From the NCBI GenBank assembly GCA_965216225.1, contig CBDCFF010000032.1:190542-254541 (forward strand): 64,000 nucleotides of DNA, given 5' to 3'. Source of the DNA: 3107 sp965216225 (GTDB taxonomy: Bacteria > Pseudomonadota > Alphaproteobacteria > Rhodobacterales > Rhodobacteraceae). A model generated the notes under the pieces. It was not told where the DNA came from. It saw only the letters and a program-made list of their open reading frames with translations, and ran no database searches. The stretch's first letter is position 1. Every line of letters starts with the position of its first letter. Below are positions 9,229 through 17,702 of the stretch, in pieces. The position numbers and the translations under genes are program-made.

Positions 9229-9576
9229 GAGTTTTGTTGGGCGCGTTGGCAGAACCGCTTGACGGAGGCGAGGATATGGTCGGCGGGTTTGACCCATTTG
9301 CAGGGTTTGGGGTTTTCGTTATGGGCCTCGATAAATGCAGCGATATCGGCTTCCGGTTCCGCCGTTGAACGATGGACGCCGCGCAGCAGTTGCTTGCGCG
9401 TCAGTTCAGCAAACCAACGCTCCACCTGATTGATCCAACTGGCCGAGGTCGGTGTGAAGTGGACATGCCAATGCGGGCGGCGTGCCAGCCGGGCCTTGAT
9501 CTTCGGGGTTTTGTGGGTGGCGTAATTGTCCATGACGATATGCACCTCCGGCCCGTCCGGCATCTGCCGGTCGGGA
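9210..9576 (-). pseudogene. IS630-family transposase, C-terminal relic
   Basis: The translation carries the DDE_3 C-terminal signature: 'VHIVMDNYATHKTPKIKARL', then 'HVHFTPTSASWINQVERWFAEL' and 'FIEAHNENPKPCKWVKPADHIL'. Only about 120 residues remain. The upstream part is cut by the IS256-type element starting at 9577. The matching N-terminal scrap lies on the other side of that element at 12126-12196, but some 200 residues between them are missing, so a deletion accompanied or followed the insertion. The 3' end of the relic runs into the metY 5' end. Confidence 0.85.
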
Positions 9577-10047
9577 GAGTTATAGCCGAAAGTTGGTGAT
9601 GGCGCTGATTGGCGGCCTATCATGGCGTTGTTCACGCGGCGCAATTCTCAGCAGAGAAAAGGATATGCCACCTGACGAAGTCTACCATCACGCCGTTGCC
9701 CGGTCCATCGGGATTTTCGTCTGACCCGCTGACCGACATCCTGCAAACCGGCGCGCGCCAACTGCTCAAACAGGCGGTGGAAGCGGAATTGGCCACACTC
9801 CTCGCCGCCCATGCCCGCGAGGTGACGGACGATGGCCGTGCGCGGCTGGTGCGCCATGGTCATCTGCCCGAGCGCGAGGTTATGACCGGCATCGGCCCGA
9901 TAGCAGTGAAGGTGCCGCAGGTGCGGGACCGGGGCAATGTGGACGAAAAGATCCGTTTCGCCTCGTCGATCTTGCCGCCCTGGCTGCGCAAGACCAGATC
10001 GATTGAGGAACTGCTGCCGTGGCTCTATCTCAAGATATCTGTCCTGG

Positions 10048-10963
10048 TCAAGGTTTGATTTTGGACCACTGGCGGTTTTCGCGGATCAAGGTATTTGCGA
10101 GGATGATGAGCTTGCGCATGATTGCCACAAGAGCGACCTTGGCTTTCTTGCCCTTTTGACGCAAAGCCTTGTAGACGCAGGTGAGTTGGGAATTGCAGCG
10201 CGCTGCGACGAGGGCGGGCATGTAGAGCGCCTGGCGAAGCCCGGCTCGTCCGCCTCCGATTTTCGCTCTGGCTGTCCATTTGCCGGACTTGCGCACGAAG
10301 GGAGCCAGGCCCGCAAGCGCGGCGGCCTGCCCGGGCGTCAAGGTTCCGATCTCCGGCATTTCGATGAGTATTGCGACGGCAGGGGATCGACCGCAGGATC
10401 TCGAACTGTCTGGCAAGCTTTGCATCCTCGCAGATACGCTTCTTCAACTCGGCATCGAGTTGGGCAAGTTGCTTTGCAATCTGGCGCATCCTGGTTTTCA
10501 GTTGCGCCTTGACGAGTGTGTTGCGCGCACCGCAGAGCCGGTTCCGGCAGGCAGTCCGGTCCTTGATGAGAGCGCTCCGGGCGACATGCACCTCCCGCAG
10601 ATCGTTCATGGGTTCATCGCGCAACGGTGAAGCCTTCAGGTCAAGCATCGCCCCCATGCGGGCCAGCAGTTCCGCATCGATCCGGTCAGTTTTGGCGGAC
10701 TGGCCGACCGCTTCGGCGAAGCGGCGGGCGCGTTTGGGGTTCACCTTGACCATGGCGTGAGCCGTCTTTGAAAGGCGGGCCTCCGGATCGCGATGACAGC
10801 GTCCTGCAGGCTCGTGGACGACGCGGCGGCACTGCGGTCCGGTCCGGTTCTTCAGCGTCTTCAGTCCTGTCCGGTCGTTGGTGAAGCGTTTCGCCTTGCC
10901 ATCGCTCAGGCGATGGGTGTCGAGATGATCTTTCGGGATGTCGATGCCGATGGTGTCATTCAT
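10048..10963 (-). pseudogene. IS110-family transposase, frameshifted
   Basis: Starts MNDTIGIDIPKDHLD with the first catalytic Asp of the RuvC-like DEDD domain, and contains 'AKTDRIDAELLARMGAML'. The frame breaks after 'FEILRSIP' (near 10386) and continues in another frame with 'AVAILIEMPEIGTLTPGQAA', ending 'LANTLIRENRQWSKIKP'. Family members normally read IPGVGPxTA-AxLI here, so the segment coding for that helix-hairpin-helix is deleted with a frame change. The copy at 56175-57090 has the same lesion. Confidence 0.85.
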
Positions 10964-11188
10964 GACCTTTTCGTCTCCCGTTCTTGTCATACGAGGCAGG
11001 GGTGTTCCCTCCTCCACTATCTGTTCGGGTCTTTCGAAAGGGCGGGGGTGATCCATCTTGAGAACGGTCCTCAAAGACCAGGGCATCATCGATCCATCCC
11101 CCGCCACCCCTCGGACCGCTGCAGCGGCCCGAGGGGTGGCATCCGTATCGCACGGATACGAATGCCTGGGAAATCCAATAGACAAGGG
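10964..11188 (-). ncRNA. Candidate IS110 bridge-RNA region (copy 1)
   Basis: Non-coding end of the IS110 element on the 5' side of its transposase gene. IS110 elements are known to encode a structured 'bridge' RNA that guides recombination from this end. The stretch here contains a near-perfect 38-bp palindrome at 11103-11140 (arms GCCACCCCTCGG and CCGAGGGGTGGC) next to a smaller ATCCGT/ACGGAT hairpin. Guide loops were not resolved by eye, and the RNA assignment is inference from family knowledge plus the structure. Confidence 0.4.
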
Positions 11189-12125
11189 CATTTCCACGGG
11201 CGACTTTCAGGAGGCTCCTGGGGCGCTGTTGGGGCCGAACGCGGCAGGGCTTTCATCGAGCACCATCTCGCGATTGAAAGCGGACTGGGGGGCGGAGTAT
11301 GAACGCTGGCAGCGCCGCGATCTCAGTGCCCGGCGTTTCGTCTATGTCCGGGCCGATGGTGTCTGTTTCCAACCGCGTATGGAAGAGCAGAAACAATGCG
11401 TTCTGGTGCTGATCGGCGCGGATGAGTGGGGCCGCAAGGAGGTTCCGGGCCTCACCGAAGCAGGCAGTCGGCTACCGTGAAAGCACGCAGAGTTGGCGCG
11501 AGTTGCTGCTCGATCTCAAGCGTCGCGGGCTGTCCCACGCCCCCGATCTGGCCATTGGCGACGGCGCCCCAAGGGTTACGGGGGTTCCGGGCGGCGCTGC
11601 GCGAAGTCTTCGGCAGCACCCCGGAACAACGGTGCTGGGTTCACAAGACCGGAAACGTTCTCAATGCCATGCCCAAATCGGTGCAGGCCAAAGCCAAGGG
11701 CCACCTGCATGATATCTGGCAGGCGGAAACGAAGACCGAAGCCGGGGCCGCCTTCGATTTCTTCGTGGAAACCTACGGCGCGAAATATGACAAGGCGGTT
11801 GGGAAACTGACCAAAGACCGGGCTGTGCTGCTCTCCTTCTACGGCTTCCCTGCTGAGCACTGGAAGCACATCCGAACCACGAACCCGATCGAGAGCACCT
11901 TCGCCACCGTCCGCCACCGCACCGGCAAAACCAAAGGCTGCCTGAGCCGCAGGACCGGGTTGGCCATGGCATTCAAGCTGATGATGTCAGCGCAAGGAAA
12001 ATGGCGAAAGCTCGACGGCGCCAACCGCATGCCAGAGATCATTGAAGGGGTTGAGTTCACAGACGGGATCAAGCAAATTCAAAACGCCGCATGATCACAC
12101 CATCACCAACTTTCGGGCATAGCTC

Positions 12126-12196
12126 CGAACCTGACCCTCGAGAAAACGGCGCTCATCTTCGCTCAGAACCACTGCATCCGCCAAACGTCCCACCAT
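12126..12196 (-). pseudogene. IS630-family transposase, N-terminal relic
   Basis: An ATG at 12196 on the reverse strand opens 'MVGRLADAVVLSEDERRFL', the usual IS630 N-terminus ('ADAxVLSEDER'), and is then cut by the IS256-type element after about 24 residues. It pairs with the C-terminal relic at 9210-9576. Confidence 0.75.
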
Positions 12197-12401
12197 CGCA
12201 ACATCCTTCTCAATACCCGCTCAATCAATGATACAAATTACAATTCCGGGTGAGTAGGTCGGACTGTCATTCATTCGGGAACTCCCTGATCATGTGATTT
12301 CCGGGACGTTACAGCCTTTTTCGCGGTCTAACAATGACCTCGGCCCATGCAGCGGGCGCTGCGGAAATTCGCCCGTCATCGCGGCGCGATACCGGCCTGC
12401 C
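12197..12401. other. Intergenic junction between IS630 end and pstB; no phoU
   Basis: About 200 bp that hold the presumed outer end of the IS630 element and the short 3' flank of pstB. I see no phoU start and no clear terminator. In many relatives phoU follows pstB directly, so the IS block probably separated or removed it. Confidence 0.5.
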
Positions 12402-13199
12402 TCAGCCGATGCGTCCGGTGACATAGTTTTCCGTGCGGCGGTCTTTCGGATTGGTGAAAATATCGCTGGTCTGCCCAACCTCGACCAGATTGCCCAGATG
12501 AAAGAACGCGGTTTTCTGGCTGATCCTCGCCGCCTGCTGCATGGAATGCGTGACGATCACCACCAGGTAATCCCGGCGCAATTCGTCGATCAGATCCTCG
12601 ATCTGGCCTGTCGCAATCGGGTCGAGCGCGGAACACGGTTCGTCCATCAGAAGCACTTCGGGCGACGTGGCCACAGCGCGGGCAATGCAAAGGCGTTGCT
12701 GCTGGCCGCCGGAAAGGCCGGTTCCGGGCGCGGTCAGGCGATCTTTCACTTCGTCCCAGATCGCCCCCCGCCGCAGGGATTTTTCCACGATCACGTCCAG
12801 CTCCGCCTTCGACCCGGCAAGACCGTGAATGCGGGGTCCGTATGCAACATTGTCGTAGATCGACTTGGGGAACGGGTTCGGCTTCTGGAAAACCATGCCG
12901 ACCCTAGCGCGCAACTGTACCGGATCGACGGTGTTTTCATGGATGTCCTCGCCGTCGATTTCGATCTTGCCCTCGACCCGCGCGGTGTCGATCGTGTCAT
13001 TCATCCGGTTCAGGCAACGCAGGAATGTCGATTTGCCGCATCCCGACGGGCCGATCAACGCGGTGACGGTCCTGTCTTCGATGTCCACGTCAACGTCCCT
13101 GATGGCATGGGTGTCGCCATAGTATACCTGTACCCCGCGGGCGTGAATCTTGACGGTGCCTGCGGCGCCGGCTGCGCTGATCCTGCTTTGGCCGTTCAT
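12402..13199 (-). CDS. pstB: Phosphate ABC transporter ATP-binding protein
   Basis: ATPase of the high-affinity phosphate importer. Walker A GPSGCGKSTFLRCLNRMND, signature GLSGGQQQRLCIARAVA and Walker B VLLMDEPCSALDP are all visible. The ATG at 13199 gives 265 residues with GGGAG 8 nt upstream and a normal PstB length. An upstream in-frame ATG at 13235 would overlap pstA by 17 bp and is less likely. Last gene of a four-gene reverse-strand operon. Confidence 0.95.
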   Translation of the reverse strand: MNGQSRISAAGAAGTVKIHARGVQVYYGDTHAIRDVDVDIEDRTVTALIGPSGCGKSTFLRCLNRMNDTIDTARVEGKIEIDGEDIHENTVDPVQLRARVGMVFQKPNPFPKSIYDNVAYGPRIHGLAGSKAELDVIVEKSLRRGAIWDEVKDRLTAPGTGLSGGQQQRLCIARAVATSPEVLLMDEPCSALDPIATGQIEDLIDELRRDYLVVIVTHSMQQAARISQKTAFFHLGNLVEVGQTSDIFTNPKDRRTENYVTGRIG

Positions 13200-13218
13200 T
13201 GAATGGTCTCCCCTGATC

Positions 13219-14514
13219 CTACCACCTGCGTTCAAAGCGGTGACGCAGGAAAATCGCGATGGCGTTCATCGTGACGAGAAAGCCCAGCAACACCAGAATG
13301 GCCGCCGAACTGCGTGCGACGAAGCCGCGCTCGGGGCTGTCGGCCCAGATGAAAATCTGGGTGGGCAGTGCGGTGGCGCTGTCGAAGGGCGACGACGGGG
13401 CAGAGGCGATGAAGGCGTTCATGCCGATCAGCAGGAGCGGCGCCGTTTCCCCAAGCGCCTGAGCGAGCCCGATGATTGTCCCGGTCATGATGCCCGGCAT
13501 CGCCAGGGGCAGGACGTGCTGGAAAACAACCTGCTGTTTCGATGCGCCGATCCCGAGCGCCGCCTCCCTGATCGACGGTGGCACGGCCCTGAGAGAGGCG
13601 CGCGTCGCAATGATGATCGTCGGCATGGTCATCAGCGCCAGCGTCAGCCCGCCCACGAATGGCGCGGAACGGGGCAGGCCGAACCAGCCGATGAACACCG
13701 CAAGCGCAAGCAGGCCGAACACCACCGACGGAACCGCCGCCAGGTTGTTGATGTTGATCTCGATGAAATCGCTCAGCCGGTTTACGGCTGCAAATTCCTC
13801 AAGGTGGATCGCGGCGCCGATCCCCAGTGGAAACGAGATCAGAAAGCAGGTCAGCAATGCCCAGAATGAGCCGATCAGCGCCCCCCGGAGGCCCGCAAGC
13901 TCGGGGAACCGGCTGTCGGCATTGGTGATCAGGGCGGTGTTCAGGGGCCTAGAGATCATCCCCTTTTCGGCCATCGCGTCGAACCAGGCGATTTGCCGGT
14001 CGTTCACGCGCCGCTGCAATTCGGGCGCGCTGCGGTCGATCAGCCCCTTGTTGAGCTGATCGTAAGGGTCGGAAGCCGGGACGCTCAGCGACACGGTTTG
14101 CCCGATCAGTGCGGGGTCGGCCACCACCATGTCGCGCAACCGGAACCGCGCGCCGTTCGAGAGGATATTGCCAACGGCCCGACGAACCGCCCGGTCGTTC
14201 ATGTCCGCGCCTAGAATCCCGCCAAGGCTCGCCTCAAGAACATCGGCGAAGCCGCTGCGGGAAGGACGCTCTGCCCCGATTTCTTCGGGGTCAACGAAAA
14301 CATCAATGGTGACATGCGTCTGGGTAAATGCCTGCGAACCGGCCGAAACCAGCGACGCGATCAGGATGAACAACATCAGAAAGGCAAGGAGGATCGCCGC
14401 AAGACCCGATCCCCGCAGGATCGCCTGCCTGCGTTTCCGCCGCGCCAGAGACCGGCGAACGATATTGAGAGTCTCCTGCGGCGCCGGCGCGTTGCCCCGG
14501 GTTGCGTCGGTCAT
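13219..14514 (-). CDS. pstA: Phosphate ABC transporter permease PstA
   Basis: 431-residue inner-membrane permease of the phosphate importer. One N-terminal membrane helix near residues 35-58 is followed by an unusually long periplasmic stretch (about residues 60-190). The conserved permease core then carries 'GALIGSFWALLTCFLISFPLGIGAAIHLEEFA' and the EAA loop 'EAALGIGASKQQVVFQHVLPL'. The long periplasmic insert is typical of alphaproteobacterial PstA. The gene starts 12 bp after pstC ends. Confidence 0.93.
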   Translation of the reverse strand: MTDATRGNAPAPQETLNIVRRSLARRKRRQAILRGSGLAAILLAFLMLFILIASLVSAGSQAFTQTHVTIDVFVDPEEIGAERPSRSGFADVLEASLGGILGADMNDRAVRRAVGNILSNGARFRLRDMVVADPALIGQTVSLSVPASDPYDQLNKGLIDRSAPELQRRVNDRQIAWFDAMAEKGMISRPLNTALITNADSRFPELAGLRGALIGSFWALLTCFLISFPLGIGAAIHLEEFAAVNRLSDFIEININNLAAVPSVVFGLLALAVFIGWFGLPRSAPFVGGLTLALMTMPTIIIATRASLRAVPPSIREAALGIGASKQQVVFQHVLPLAMPGIMTGTIIGLAQALGETAPLLLIGMNAFIASAPSSPFDSATALPTQIFIWADSPERGFVARSSAAILVLLGFLVTMNAIAIFLRHRFERRW

Positions 14515-14526
14515 GTGTCTGCCTCC

Positions 14527-15903
14527 TCAATCATAGGCTTCGCGGTACTTGCGCACGATGCGCAGGGCAAGGACATTGATCGCCAGCGTCACGATGAACA
14601 GCATCATGCCAAGCGCGAAGGCGGCAAGCGTCTTGGGGTTGTCGAAAGAGGTGTCGCCGATCAGCAGCGTCACGATCTGCACCGTGACGGTTGTCACCGA
14701 ATCAAGCGGGTTGAGCGTCAGCTTCGCGATCAGACCGGCAGCCATCACCACGATCATTGTCTCGCCAATCGCGCGGCTGACCGCCAGAAGCACCCCTCCG
14801 GCGATGCCGGGGATCGCAGCCGGAAACAGAACGCCTGTCATCGTCTCGGCGCGCGTCGCACCCAGAGCGAGCGCACCGTCGCGCAGCGCGCGCGGCACCG
14901 CCGAGAGCGCATCGTCGGCGAAGGACGAGATGAAGGGGATCAGCATGATCCCGATGACGCCGCCCGCCGCAAGCGCCGTGTTCGGGGCCACGGGGATGCC
15001 GAGATTCGCCCCGAATGCGCGGATGGCGGGCGCCACCACGAGAACGGCGAAGAAGCCGTACACAACCGTCGGCACGCCCGCCAGGATTTCGAGAACGGGC
15101 CTGGCGACGGCGCGCAGGGTACGGGGCGCGAATTCGTTCAGGTATATGGCCGACAGCAGCCCCGTGGGAACGGCGACGACAAGCGCCACGACGGTGATCA
15201 CCAGCGTGCCCGTCAGCACGGGTATCCAGCCAAAAGCGCCTTCCGCGGTGATCTGGTCTTCGCGCAGCGGAATCTGCGGCTCCCAGTTCAGGCCGAACAG
15301 GAACCCGGCAAGCGGCACCCGGTCAAGAAAGCGCAGCGTCTCGAACAGCAGCGCCGCAACGATGCCGACGGTCGTGAAGATGGCCACGACCGAACACCCG
15401 ATCATCAGGATCGACACGATGCGCTCTGCCCCCTGGCGTGCGCGAAACGGCCCGCTGACCCGGCGGCGGGCAAAAAGCAGGATCGCCACGACCGCCGCGA
15501 CCGTGACGATGACCAGCAGCAGCCGGGACATCGCGTGGCGCGCCGCATATGCGTCAGCCGCCGCGCGCTTCCACGGCTCCGGCTCGCCAAAGATGCGGCC
15601 GCGCGCAATCGACTGGATTTCGGCCAGGATCAACTGCCGCGCACCCGTCGAGGCGCCTTCGAGCGCGCCCGAAGGCAGGGACGCCATTGTCAGCGCATCA
15701 ATCGCCGGTCCCTGAAGGGCCAGCCAGAAAAGAATCAGCAGCAGAACCGGCGCCAGCACCAGAAGCAGGGCATACAGCCCGTGATAGCCGGGCAGGGAAT
15801 GCAGCCGCGTTCCGGAATCGCGGATTGACAGGGCGGCCTGCCGATTAAGGACGTATCCGGCGATACTCGCGCCAAGAAGGATCGCAAAGGCGATTGTTAT
15901 CAT
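14527..15903 (-). CDS. pstC: Phosphate ABC transporter permease PstC
   Basis: 458-residue partner permease. The N-terminus begins directly with a membrane helix (MITIAFAILLGASIAGYVL). The core contains 'EFAPRTLRAVARPVLEILAGVPTVVYGFFA' and the EAA-type loop 'RDGALALGATRAETMTGVLFPAAIPG'. The start overlaps the pstS stop codon (ATGA), so translation is coupled. Confidence 0.93.
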   Translation of the reverse strand: MITIAFAILLGASIAGYVLNRQAALSIRDSGTRLHSLPGYHGLYALLLVLAPVLLLILFWLALQGPAIDALTMASLPSGALEGASTGARQLILAEIQSIARGRIFGEPEPWKRAAADAYAARHAMSRLLLVIVTVAAVVAILLFARRRVSGPFRARQGAERIVSILMIGCSVVAIFTTVGIVAALLFETLRFLDRVPLAGFLFGLNWEPQIPLREDQITAEGAFGWIPVLTGTLVITVVALVVAVPTGLLSAIYLNEFAPRTLRAVARPVLEILAGVPTVVYGFFAVLVVAPAIRAFGANLGIPVAPNTALAAGGVIGIMLIPFISSFADDALSAVPRALRDGALALGATRAETMTGVLFPAAIPGIAGGVLLAVSRAIGETMIVVMAAGLIAKLTLNPLDSVTTVTVQIVTLLIGDTSFDNPKTLAAFALGMMLFIVTLAINVLALRIVRKYREAYD

Positions 15904-16964
15904 TGGGCAATCCGGGGCAGGGCGCTCTTCGCCGCCATCATCGTGCCGTCCAGAACGGCTTTCTGCATCCCGGCGCGGCGTTCGTCCGGCAGCGCCACGA
16001 GGCCGCGCTCGGCCAGATAGCCGTCCTGCTCCAGCGCGTAATCCGACATGTATTCCCCGATGAACTCGTCAAGGCCGGCGATCACGCCGCGATGCGCGTT
16101 CTTCACGTAGAAATACAGCGGACGCGACACAGGATAGGACTTGTCGGCGATGGTGTCGGGGGTCGGCTCTACCCCGTTGATTCGGACGGCCTTCAGGGTG
16201 TCGAGGTTTTCAAACAGGAACGGATAGCCAAAGATGCCCATGGCGTCCGCATCGGCATTCAGGCGCTGAACGATCAGGTTGTCGTTTTCACCGGCTTCCA
16301 CGAAGGGGTCATCCTGACGCATCCGGGAGCAGTTCTGTTCAACCCAGTCGTCGTCATGGCCGCCCTTCCTGACGAAATCGAGCTTTTTGCAGCCTGCGTG
16401 CATCGCCAGTTCGACGAAAGCGTCGCGGGTGCCCGAGGTCGGCGGCGGGCCATAGGCGAGGATTTCGACCGCCGGCAGGTCGGCGTTGATCTCGTTCCAC
16501 ATCCCGTAGGGGTTGTCGGCCCACGCGCCGTCAACCGGCACCCGGGCGGCAAGCGCCAGGTACACTTCCGCCAGGGTCAGGTTCCAGTCGTGTTCATTCG
16601 AACGCGCGATTGCGATCGACAGACCGTCAAAGCCGATCAGGGCTTCGGACACGTCATCGACGCCGTTGCTCCGGCACAGTTCGTATTCCGAGGGCTTCAT
16701 CGCCCGCGACGCCCCGGCGATGTCCGGGTGGTTTTCGCCGATGCCGGCGCAGAACAGCTTCATGCCGCCGCCGGTGCCGGTCGACTCCACCACCGGCGAC
16801 GGGAACAGGGTGTCGTTTTCGTTCGCGAACTGCTCGGCAACAGCCTGACTGTAGGGAAAGACGGTCGAGGAACCGACGATGCGGATTTCGTCACGCGCCT
16901 CGGCGGCAATCGCCGACACCGCCAGCACGGCCATCGCCGACGCGGGAAGTCTGGTGAAAGACAT
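15900..16964 (-). CDS. pstS: Periplasmic phosphate-binding protein
   Basis: 354 residues with a signal peptide cleaved after about residue 22 ('MAVLAVSAIAAEA'). The mature protein starts 'IRIVGSSTVFPYSQAVAEQF', the phosphate-binding loop of PstS-like proteins, and has 'TGTGGGMKLFCAG' and 'PTSGTRDAFVELAM', further anion contacts. It delivers phosphate to PstC/PstA. First gene of pstSCAB; a Pho-box-like repeat lies about 85 bp upstream. Confidence 0.94.
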   Translation of the reverse strand: MSFTRLPASAMAVLAVSAIAAEARDEIRIVGSSTVFPYSQAVAEQFANENDTLFPSPVVESTGTGGGMKLFCAGIGENHPDIAGASRAMKPSEYELCRSNGVDDVSEALIGFDGLSIAIARSNEHDWNLTLAEVYLALAARVPVDGAWADNPYGMWNEINADLPAVEILAYGPPPTSGTRDAFVELAMHAGCKKLDFVRKGGHDDDWVEQNCSRMRQDDPFVEAGENDNLIVQRLNADADAMGIFGYPFLFENLDTLKAVRINGVEPTPDTIADKSYPVSRPLYFYVKNAHRGVIAGLDEFIGEYMSDYALEQDGYLAERGLVALPDERRAGMQKAVLDGTMMAAKSALPRIAQ

Positions 16965-17046
16965 GGTTTCTCCTGTTTCGGGAACGGGTCGGGGCAGCAG
17001 AGCCCCAGGGAACGGGTAGTCCGGAATTGTGATGCCTGTGCAAATT

Positions 17047-17068
17047 TTTCATGACAAATATGTAACAC
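17047..17068 (-). promoter_or_regulatory. Pho-box-like direct repeat upstream of pstS
   Basis: On the reverse strand the sequence reads TGTTACATATTTGTCATGA: two TGTnACA/TGTCAT half sites with 11-bp spacing, the arrangement bound by PhoB. It lies 84-104 bp upstream of the pstS start. Function is inferred from position and spacing. Confidence 0.6.
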
Positions 17069-17193
17069 CGCGAGGCGGGCGGAGAATCGGGCGGATGAGG
17101 TCATGCGCCCTGCGCGATTCCCGGCCCCCGGCGCGAAACCCGTCTTTGCAAGCGCAGAAAAAGGGGTTTTCCGGCCAGATCGGAAATTTTTCA

Positions 17194-17279
17194 TTATCCC
17201 CCGCCAACCCTGTTGGAACACTGGATAAAACCGGGTTATCCACAGCAAATGCCGGAATAATATCAACAGGTTATCCCCA
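17194..17279. promoter_or_regulatory. Cluster of three DnaA-box-like sites
   Basis: On the forward strand: TTATCCCCC at 17194, a perfect consensus TTATCCACA at 17236, and TTATCCCCA at 17271, within 86 bp of locally AT-richer DNA. This is denser than chance in such GC-rich DNA. It may be DnaA binding used for regulation or titration. No replication-initiation genes are nearby, so an origin is not claimed. Confidence 0.4.
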
Positions 17280-17459
17280 GGAAATTTTCATGCTGCGGTG
17301 CTATTTTCTTGCCAACGGGAAACAGATTTGCAACGCTGCCCATCTCGCAGAGGTTCTTACGAACCGACGCGATGCGCAAAGGCCCCCTGAGGCTGGCGCG
17401 GGTGCGGATTGTCTTCGAATTTTCCTTCATTCGCAATGGTTTGCAGGGTGCGGCCGGGA

Positions 17460-17702
17460 AGCGGAAGCCTTTCGGGGCGGATGCTGACAGGCGGTATCCG
17501 GGGGCCGGAGCGGGCCGCGCAGGGTCTTCGGGTCCGGTGTGGTGGCCAAGGCTTTTCGGAGCCGAGGCAAATGGCCGCAATTCCTCTGGAATGAAGGCCA
17601 TCCGGGCTGAATGCTCTTCGGAGCGGATGGTTCGGAAAGGCGTCAGGGGCGTCCTTCGGGATGTATGCGAAGACCGCGTCTGAGCACCTGACGCCTTTTT
17701 TC
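17460..17702 (+). ncRNA. Candidate structured RNA with five UUCG-loop hairpins
   Basis: Five stems closed by TTCG loops follow one another on the forward strand: 17467-17478, 17522-17535, 17550-17563 (GGCTT-TTCG-GAGCC), 17613-17624 (GCTC-TTCG-GAGC) and 17650-17663. A TTCC-TCT-GGAA hairpin lies between them at 17581-17590. The unit ends in a terminator. UUCG loops are characteristic of stable RNA, and on the other strand the loops would read CGAA, so orientation is clear. Reading frames across the region give low-complexity, unconvincing proteins. It does not match the core motifs I know for RNase P, tmRNA or SRP RNA. The 5' end is not defined. Confidence 0.5.
17636..17701 (+). terminator. Intrinsic terminator with long perfect stem
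   Basis: A 12-bp perfect inverted repeat, AAAGGCGTCAGG (17636-17647) and CCTGACGCCTTT (17687-17698), encloses one of the UUCG hairpins. The T run extends to six (17696-17701). It terminates forward transcription from the hairpin array. Confidence 0.7.

Larger units (their letters stand above)
10034..11188 (-). mobile_element. IS110-family element copy 1 (IS-C1) inside IS-A1
   Basis: About 1.15 kb that splits the IS256 transposase frame between '...WLYLK' and 'GISTGDF'. It contains one transposase reading region on the reverse strand (start 10963) and about 225 bp of non-coding DNA at the transposase 5' side, which carries a 38-bp near-perfect palindrome at 11103-11140. The end position is inferred by comparison with the uninterrupted copy near 39075. 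A second copy lies at exactly the same target position in the element at 53672-57561. Confidence 0.82.
9672..12094 (+). pseudogene. IS256-family transposase of IS-A1, broken
   Basis: The N-terminal part (9672-10033) starts with a CTG where the intact copy has ATG, then matches it through 'RSIEELLPWLYLK'. An IS110 follows. The rest resumes at 11189 with 'GISTGDFQEAPGALLG' and runs to 12094 through at least two more frameshifts (near 11460 and 11570). The C-terminal part contains the family signature 'CWVHKTGNVLNAMPKS' and the 'TTNPIESTFATVRHR' glutamate region. With a lost start, an insertion and frameshifts it cannot give a working transposase. It could be moved only by the intact copy in trans. 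Confidence 0.88.
9577..12125 (+). mobile_element. IS256-family element, type A copy 1 (IS-A1), interrupted by an IS110 element
   Basis: Ends are defined by inverted repeats: GAGTTATAGCCGAAAGTTGG at the left and the complement of GAGCTATGCCCGAAAGTTGG at the right, the same as in the intact copy at 38153-39529. The flanks do not show a matching target duplication (CGGTCGGGA versus CGAACCTGA), which implies a deletion or recombination next to the element. An IS110 element sits inside at 10034-11188. The element lies within IS630 remains. It shares with the 53672-57561 copy the IS110 insertion and a short altered stretch near 11570. Confidence 0.85.

Noticed and set aside
10370..10400. Programmed frameshift in the IS110 transposase
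   Set aside because: The conserved IPGVGPxTA segment is physically missing, so a frameshift could not restore a normal protein; a deletion explains it.
17194..17279. Chromosomal origin of replication
   Set aside because: Only three DnaA-like boxes, no dnaA, parAB, hemE or other origin neighbours, and no clear AT-rich unwinding repeats.
17309..17683. Forward open frame of about 124 codons across the hairpin array as a protein gene
   Set aside because: Composition is low-complexity Arg/Gly, there is no convincing ribosome site, and the DNA is better explained by RNA stems with UUCG loops.
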